In this document: one piece after another, positions 7,343 to 11,532 of the stretch
Layout: every line of letters begins with the position of its first letter
Numbering within the stretch: position 1 is the stretch's first letter
Source of the DNA: Betaproteobacteria bacterium
GTDB lineage: Bacteria > Pseudomonadota > Gammaproteobacteria > Burkholderiales > SG8-39
Direction of reading: 5' to 3'
Assembly: GCA_016713125.1 (NCBI GenBank)
Contig: JADJPT010000041.1
Location: 1-11,532, forward strand
Length of the DNA stretch: 11,532 nucleotides
Translations under genes and position numbers: made by a program
The notes under the pieces: generated by a model
What the model was told of the DNA's origin: nothing
Seen by the model: the letters and a program-made list of their open reading frames with translations, nothing else
Database searches by the model: none

Positions 7343-8050
7343 ATGCGCTTTCGTCTCAAGAAACTCACCGCGGCGGTTTGCGTCGTTGCCATCGCCTTCG
7401 GCACCACGCCCGCACGCGCGACCGGCATCCCGGTGATCGACGTCGCCAACCTGATCCAGACCATCCAGCAGGTTCTGAACGACATCACCGAAATCCAGAA
7501 CCAGGTCCAGCAGATCACGCAGTTGCAGGATCAGCTCAACAGCATCAACGGCTTCCGCAACCTGGGCCAGGTGTTCAACAACCCGATGCTGCGCAACTAC
7601 GTGCCGGCCGAGGCCTACACGGTGGTCAACGCGGTCAACACCGGTGGCTACTCGGGTCTCACCGGCACCGCGAAGGCGCTGCGCGATGCCGGCATGGTCT
7701 ACAACTGCTTGGACCTGGCCGGCGCCGAGCGCACGCGCTGCCAGGCCGCGCTCGCCGCGCCATACCAGACCAAGGGCCTGCTGCAGGATGCAATGAAGTC
7801 CGCCGCCGGGCGCCTGTCGCAAATCAACTCGCTGATGGGCCAGATCAACGCCACCGCCGACCAGAAGGCGGTGCAGGAGATCCAGGCCCGCATCGGCGCC
7901 GAGAACGCGCTGCTCGCGCACGAGGTCTCGCAGATTCAGATGCTGCAAGGCATGGCCGACAGCGAAGAGCGCATCGCCCGCTCGCGCGACCGCGAGCGCC
8001 AGTACCAGATGCTCGGCCGCACCGGCAAGGTCGCCGACTTCTTGCCGTAA
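7343..8050 (+). CDS. virB5: VirB5/TrbJ-like minor pilin or pilus-tip protein
   Basis: This is an intact 235-residue frame. ATG 7343 follows AAGGAG (7330-7335) at seven bases. A signal peptide (MRFRLKKLTAAVCVVAIAFG plus TTPARA) is cleaved after Ala26. The mature protein opens TGIPVIDVANLIQTIQQVLN and continues with long Gln-rich amphipathic helices (EIQNQVQQITQLQDQLNSIN; later helices around QINATADQKAVQEIQARIG), giving a coiled-coil-like rod. This is the VirB5/TrbJ pattern: a periplasmic protein found at the pilus tip and involved in recipient contact. Two cysteines (in YNCLDL and TRCQAAL) may pair. In classical virB operons virB5 lies between virB4 and virB6; here it is between virB6 and virB8. 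VirB5 and TrbJ are hard to separate by eye. Confidence 0.87.
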   Translation: MRFRLKKLTAAVCVVAIAFGTTPARATGIPVIDVANLIQTIQQVLNDITEIQNQVQQITQLQDQLNSINGFRNLGQVFNNPMLRNYVPAEAYTVVNAVNTGGYSGLTGTAKALRDAGMVYNCLDLAGAERTRCQAALAAPYQTKGLLQDAMKSAAGRLSQINSLMGQINATADQKAVQEIQARIGAENALLAHEVSQIQMLQGMADSEERIARSRDRERQYQMLGRTGKVADFLP

Positions 8051-8079
8051 CGGCGTGCCGTAGCGGAGAGGCCGAGCCC

Positions 8080-8856
8080 ATGAGTGCCGTCCTGACGCCG
8101 GCGGCAGCCGGCCGGAGGCTGCTGCATTGCCCGACACACCGATGCGTGCGGACAACGCCGATGCGGGCTTCGCTGCGAACCGCGCCTGGGAGATCGACCG
8201 CGCGTTGATGCTCGAACGCTCTGAACGCCGCGCCTGGTCGGTCGCCATCGCCGGCCTGCTGCTCGGCCTGATCGGCATCGCGGGCGTGTTCGTACAGGGG
8301 CCCCTGCGGCGCGTGGTCGAGATTCCGATCGTCGTGGATCGCGTCACCGGCGAGGCCACGATCCAGCAGCGCCTGAGTGTCGAGACCATCCCGCCGATGG
8401 AGTCGCTCGACAAGCACAACCTGGCGACCTTCGTGCGCGCCCGCGAAGGCTATAGCTGGATGTTCCTGCAGCGCGACTTCGATCAGGTCGCGCGCATGGC
8501 GGTGCCGGCCGTCTTCAACGACTACAACCGCCAATTCGAAGGCGACGCGGCGCTGCAGAAGAAGCTCGGCGCCGGCGAGGACTGGCGCATCAGCGTCGTG
8601 GGCGTTCGGCTCACGGCCTCGGGGCGCTCAGGCAACCGCGGCGAAGCCCAAGGTCACCTACGACAAGATCGTGCGGCTGACCGACCGCAACCTGCCCGAG
8701 GTCACGACGCGCCACGTCGCCAGCGTCGTCTTCGAGTACCAGCCCAAGGTGCTGGCGAAGGAGAAGGACCGGCTCGAGAACCCGTTCGGGTTCGTGGTCG
8801 TCGCGTACCGGTCCGATCCCGAAATCAACACCGCGGTGCCGGGGGCGAAGCCGTGA
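8080..8856 (+). CDS. virB8: VirB8 inner-membrane assembly protein, with two frame breaks
   Basis: ATG 8080 follows GGAGAG (about 8065-8070). The written frame from this ATG is lost near 8108-8113; adding one base there (ggccgg to ggcccgg) joins MSAVLTPAAAG to EAAALPDTPMRADNADAGF. A cytoplasmic stretch of ~50 residues precedes one membrane helix (VAIAGLLLGLIGIAGVFV). The periplasmic NTF2-like domain follows: VEIPIVVDRVTGEATIQQ, MESLDKHNLATFVRAREGYS and ENPFGFVVVAYRSDPE, the last being the NPxGF signature of VirB8. A second break lies in the G run at 8631-8634; removing one G joins RLTASG to AQATAAKPKVTYDKIVRLTD. The protein is ~258 residues. VirB8 nucleates assembly of the core with VirB9 and VirB10. 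The stop TGA 8854-8856 overlaps the virB9 ATG by one base. Confidence 0.93.
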
Positions 8857-9730
8857 TGCGCATCGCCGTGCTGCTCTTCGCTGGCGCGCTGGTGCCCGCA
8901 GTGGCATGGCCCGCCGGCGAGGCCGCGCCTGGCGACCCGCGCCTGCGCGAAGTCGTCTATGACGCAAGGGCCGTCGTGACGGTGCCGGTCAAGCGCGGCG
9001 TGGTGACGCTGGTTGTTCTCGACCCCGAGGAGTCGATCGCCGAAGTGGCCGCCGGGCTCGGCGGCGACTGCGCCAAGGTCGAAGCTGCCTGGTGCGTCGC
9101 GGCGCAACCAGGCGGGCGACATCTGTTCGTCAAGCCGAAGAGCACGGCTAACGCCGCGAACACGCTCGCCGTCGTCACCGATCGACGCACGCATTCGTTC
9201 CGCTTCGTCGTGCTGGCCGACGGCGATCCGAGGACACCGGTTTATCGGCTCGTCGTCAAAGCACCGAGGCCGACGGTAGTCGCGCGAGCCGCGCTGCCAG
9301 ACAGCCTGGCTGTTTCGATCATGCCACTGCTGCCGCCTGTGCCGCCACCGCCAAGCCCGCAGCAGGTCACCGCCGAGCGCCTTCAGGCGAAGGCGCAGGT
9401 ACTGAACACCAGCTACTCGATCGCCGAGGGCAAGGGGTCCGAGGACATCGTGCCGGCGATGGTGTTCGACGACGGGCGCTTTACCTACCTCCGCTTCCCC
9501 GGCAACCGCGAGGTGCCCGCCGTGTTCCATGTTCTCGGCGACGGCAGCGAGACGCTCCTCAACGCGCGCATGGAGGACGATTTGCTTGTCGTCGATCGCG
9601 TGAGCCGGCGTCTGATGCTGCGCGCGGGTTCGGCCGTCGTCGGCGTGTGGAACGAGGCCTTCGATCTCGACGGCGTGCCGCCAGGGGGTGGCACCACGGT
9701 GCCCGGTGTTCAGCGCTCTCTCAAGGCTGA
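8856..9730 (+). CDS. virB9: VirB9 outer-membrane core complex protein
   Basis: ATG 8856 shares a base with the virB8 stop. A signal peptide (MRIAVLLFAGALVPAVAW) leads into GDPRLREVVYDARAVVTVPV, the typical VirB9 N-terminal beta domain that interacts with VirB10. A Pro-rich linker (MPLLPPVPPPPSPQQ) connects it to the C-terminal outer-membrane-associated domain: YSIAEGKGSEDIVPAMVFDD, FTYLRFPGNREVPAVFHV, and the end FDLDGVPPGGGTTVPGVQRS. In the written frame there is no stop before virB10, so the two would be joined. One missing G at about 9725-9727 (ctcaaggctga to ctcaagggctga) gives the ending LKG and a stop at 9728-9730, normal for VirB9, with ~291 residues. An alternative end at 9784-9786, in another frame, is less family-like. 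Core function with VirB10 is well established for the family. Confidence 0.93.
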
Positions 9731-9782
9731 CGCTTCGCGGCAATCCGCGGGCACGGTGGAGTCGCGCAACGAGGGGGACGCC

Positions 9783-11195
9783 ATGACAGACAACGCAGCC
9801 CGCGGCGATCGACCCGACGACGCGGCCAACGTGATCGCGCCGCTACCCGGCGAAGCGGGCATTCCGAACGTCGCCGAGCCGCAGCGCCTCTCGGTCTCGA
9901 AGAAGGGCCTGCTCGCGGTTGGCTTGCTGATTGCCTCGCTCGTGGCAGTCGCCGCCTTCACGATCCATCGCTTCTCTGCCAGTGGCAACAAAGCCGGGGA
10001 CGCACATTCCAAGCTCGCGGGCAATCGCCCCTCGGCAGCAACGGCGGAGCCCCGGCGGCTCGAAGTTCCGTTGCCGACCGCCGCTGCAAGCACTCCGCAA
10101 GCGGCAAGTCCACGCATTCCCGCGATCGTGCCCACGGCCGAAGAACTGGCCGAGCCGATCGGCGTTCGGCGCAGCGGCTCGGGTGCGCCGGCCGGAACCG
10201 GCGCCAAGGTCGTGAGCCCGGAGGACGCTCCCGTTCTGTTGGTGACCACCCGCCCCGGAGCAATGCGCACTGCCGCTGCAGCACCGGCGGGAGTCGCCGA
10301 GCAACAGCAGCCGGTGGCTGAAGGCGCCGAACCCGCCGCAAACGACCCGATCTCGAACACCGCCCGAAACCTTCAGGGCTATCAGCGCCAGTTGCAAGGG
10401 CTGATGGAACCCTCCCGAACGACTGCGCGGCAACCGGGCCAGGCCACCGGCCAGGTGCCGACAGGGGCACTCCTCGGCGGGCCCCCCGATCAGCGGTCGT
10501 CCGGCTGGCGGAGCGCCTATCGGTGCGGCAGCACCCGGCGCGGGTCTGTTTGGCGGACAGCTCCAGGGCTCGGCCACCCCGCGCGTGGCCGCCTCGATGC
10601 TCGGCAACCGCAGTCTCACGCTGCCCAAGGGCACAGCCTTCACGTGCGCTCTGAAGACCAAGGTCATCAGCGCCACGTCGGGCCTCGTCGGCTGCCAGGT
10701 CCAGCGCAATGTCTTCAGCGACGACGGCCGCGTGCTGCTGATCGAGCGCGGCTCGCACCTCGACGGCGAGTACCGCATCGCTTCCGTGCGACTGGGAACC
10801 GTGCGCATCCCGGTTCTCTGGACCCGCATCCGCAGCCCGCTCGGCGTCACGGTGGACATCGACTCTCCCGGCACCGGCCAGCTCGGCGAGTCCGGCATCG
10901 ACGGCTACGTCGACAACCGTTGGGGCGAGCGCATCGGCGCGGCGATGCTGCTGTCGCTTGATCGACGACTCCGGTGAAGCTCGTGATCCAGAACCAGGCC
11001 AACGACACACAGGCCGACACCATCGTGCTGCCCTCGACGACGGCGAACACCAGCAAGCTGGCCGAGAAGGTGCTGGAGAGCACCATCAACATCCCGCCGC
11101 TGATCTACCAGAACCAGGGCGGCATCGTCGGCATCTATGTCGCGCGTGACGTGGACTTCTCGTCGGTGTACGAGCTGAAACCGGTGCAAAGATGA
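9783..11195 (+). CDS. virB10: VirB10/TrbI envelope-spanning core protein, with frame breaks
   Basis: ATG 9783 follows a purine-rich GAGGGGG site. A cytoplasmic N-terminus of ~40 residues precedes one membrane helix (residues ~42-61, KGLLAVGLLIASLVAVAAFT), then a long Ala/Pro-rich periplasmic linker. The C-terminal TrbI domain reads ASMLGNRSLTLPKGTAFTCA, then VGCQVQRNVFSDDGRVLLIE, RGSHLDGEYR, and the helical antenna region SGIDGYVDNRWGERIGAAML. VirB10 senses ATP use at the inner membrane and gates the outer-membrane pore. Breaks: the C run 10482-10487 has one C too many (removal gives GPPISGRPAGGAPIG). Two extra bases near 10959-10960 and 10971-10975 separate AAMLLSL from IDDSVKLVIQNQANDTQ. 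The protein is ~470 residues; TGA 11193-11195 overlaps the virB11 ATG. Confidence 0.95.
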
Positions 11196-11532
11196 ACGCA
11201 CAACCGGACGCGCTGCACGGCACCGCCGATGTCGTGGTGCGGCGACGCCACCTCAGTCGTCGAGTTCCTGCGGCCCCTGCGTGAACAGCTCGACGCCGAC
11301 GGCGTGCTCGAGGTCTGCGTCAACCGCCCGGGCGAACTGCTCGTCGAAACCGTCAAGGGTTGGCGCGTCGTTCCGGCGCCGGCGATGACGCTGGAGCGCT
11401 GCCTGTCGCTCGCCACCGCGGTGGCCACCTGTCGCGACCAGCAGGTCAACCAGGAGCGCCCGCTGCTCTCGGCGACGCTGCCGAGCGGCGAGCGCATCCA
11501 GATCGTGATCCGCCGGCGGTCACCAGCGGCAC
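11192..11532 (+). CDS. virB11: VirB11 secretion ATPase, 5' part, with frame breaks
   Basis: ATG 11192 overlaps the virB10 stop (ATGA). The opening MNAQPDALHGTADVVV is lost at about 11240; dropping one base gives GDATSVVEFLRPLREQLDAD, then GVLEVCVNRPGELLVETVKG and LSATLPSGERIQIVI. This is the N-terminal domain of the VirB11/PulE hexameric ATPases, which drive switching between pilus assembly and substrate export. A missing C near 11510 hides the continuation PPAVTSG. The gene leaves the window before the Walker motifs, so catalytic competence cannot be judged. Confidence 0.93.

Noticed and set aside
1..11532. tRNA, rRNA, CRISPR array, insertion sequence, attachment site or origin
   Set aside because: No direct-repeat arrays, transposase motifs, tRNA-like folds or iteron clusters were seen by eye on either strand.

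Overview
The window is GC-rich, densely packed proteobacterial DNA. Family resemblance and codon choice suggest a betaproteobacterium (Burkholderiales-like); this is inference. Almost all of it is a VirB/MPF-T type IV secretion (T4SS) operon of the kind carried by integrative conjugative elements, genomic islands or plasmids. No relaxase, coupling protein, integrase or origin lies inside the window, so the carrier is unknown.

Layout. Positions 1-449 (+) hold the 3' part of a LuxR-type regulator. Positions 446-1469 (-) hold a protein resembling the tRNA 2-selenouridine synthase MnmH (rhodanese domain plus P-loop-like domain), with its stop codon overlapping that of the regulator. Positions 1470-1616 are a divergent intergenic region with a near-perfect 20-bp palindrome at 1565-1584. 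From 1617 to the right edge everything reads rightward as one tightly coupled operon: trbM/kikA-like gene, virB1, virB2, virB3, virB4, a small Cys-rich exported protein, virB6, virB5, virB8, virB9, virB10 and the start of virB11. Several junctions overlap (ATGA at virB1/virB2, virB4/next gene and virB10/virB11; TGATG at virB8/virB9).

Function. VirB4 and VirB11 are the energising ATPases. VirB3, VirB6 and VirB8 form the inner-membrane platform. VirB9 and VirB10 form the envelope-spanning core. VirB2 and VirB5 make the pilus, VirB1 opens peptidoglycan, and TrbM/KikA is an exported accessory factor. No canonical VirB7 lipoprotein is seen. The VirB5-like gene sits between virB6 and virB8 instead of between virB4 and virB6, where an unrecognised Cys-rich protein is found.

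Caveat. The sequence carries over 30 apparent single-base frame breaks, many in G/C runs. They are concentrated in the MnmH-like gene, virB2, the small Cys-rich gene and virB6, while the virB4 core, virB3 and virB5 are clean. Each break can be bridged by one- or two-base changes that restore continuous family-like protein. I read them mainly as sequencing or assembly errors, although real decay cannot be excluded. Gene boundaries below are for the reconstructed genes.
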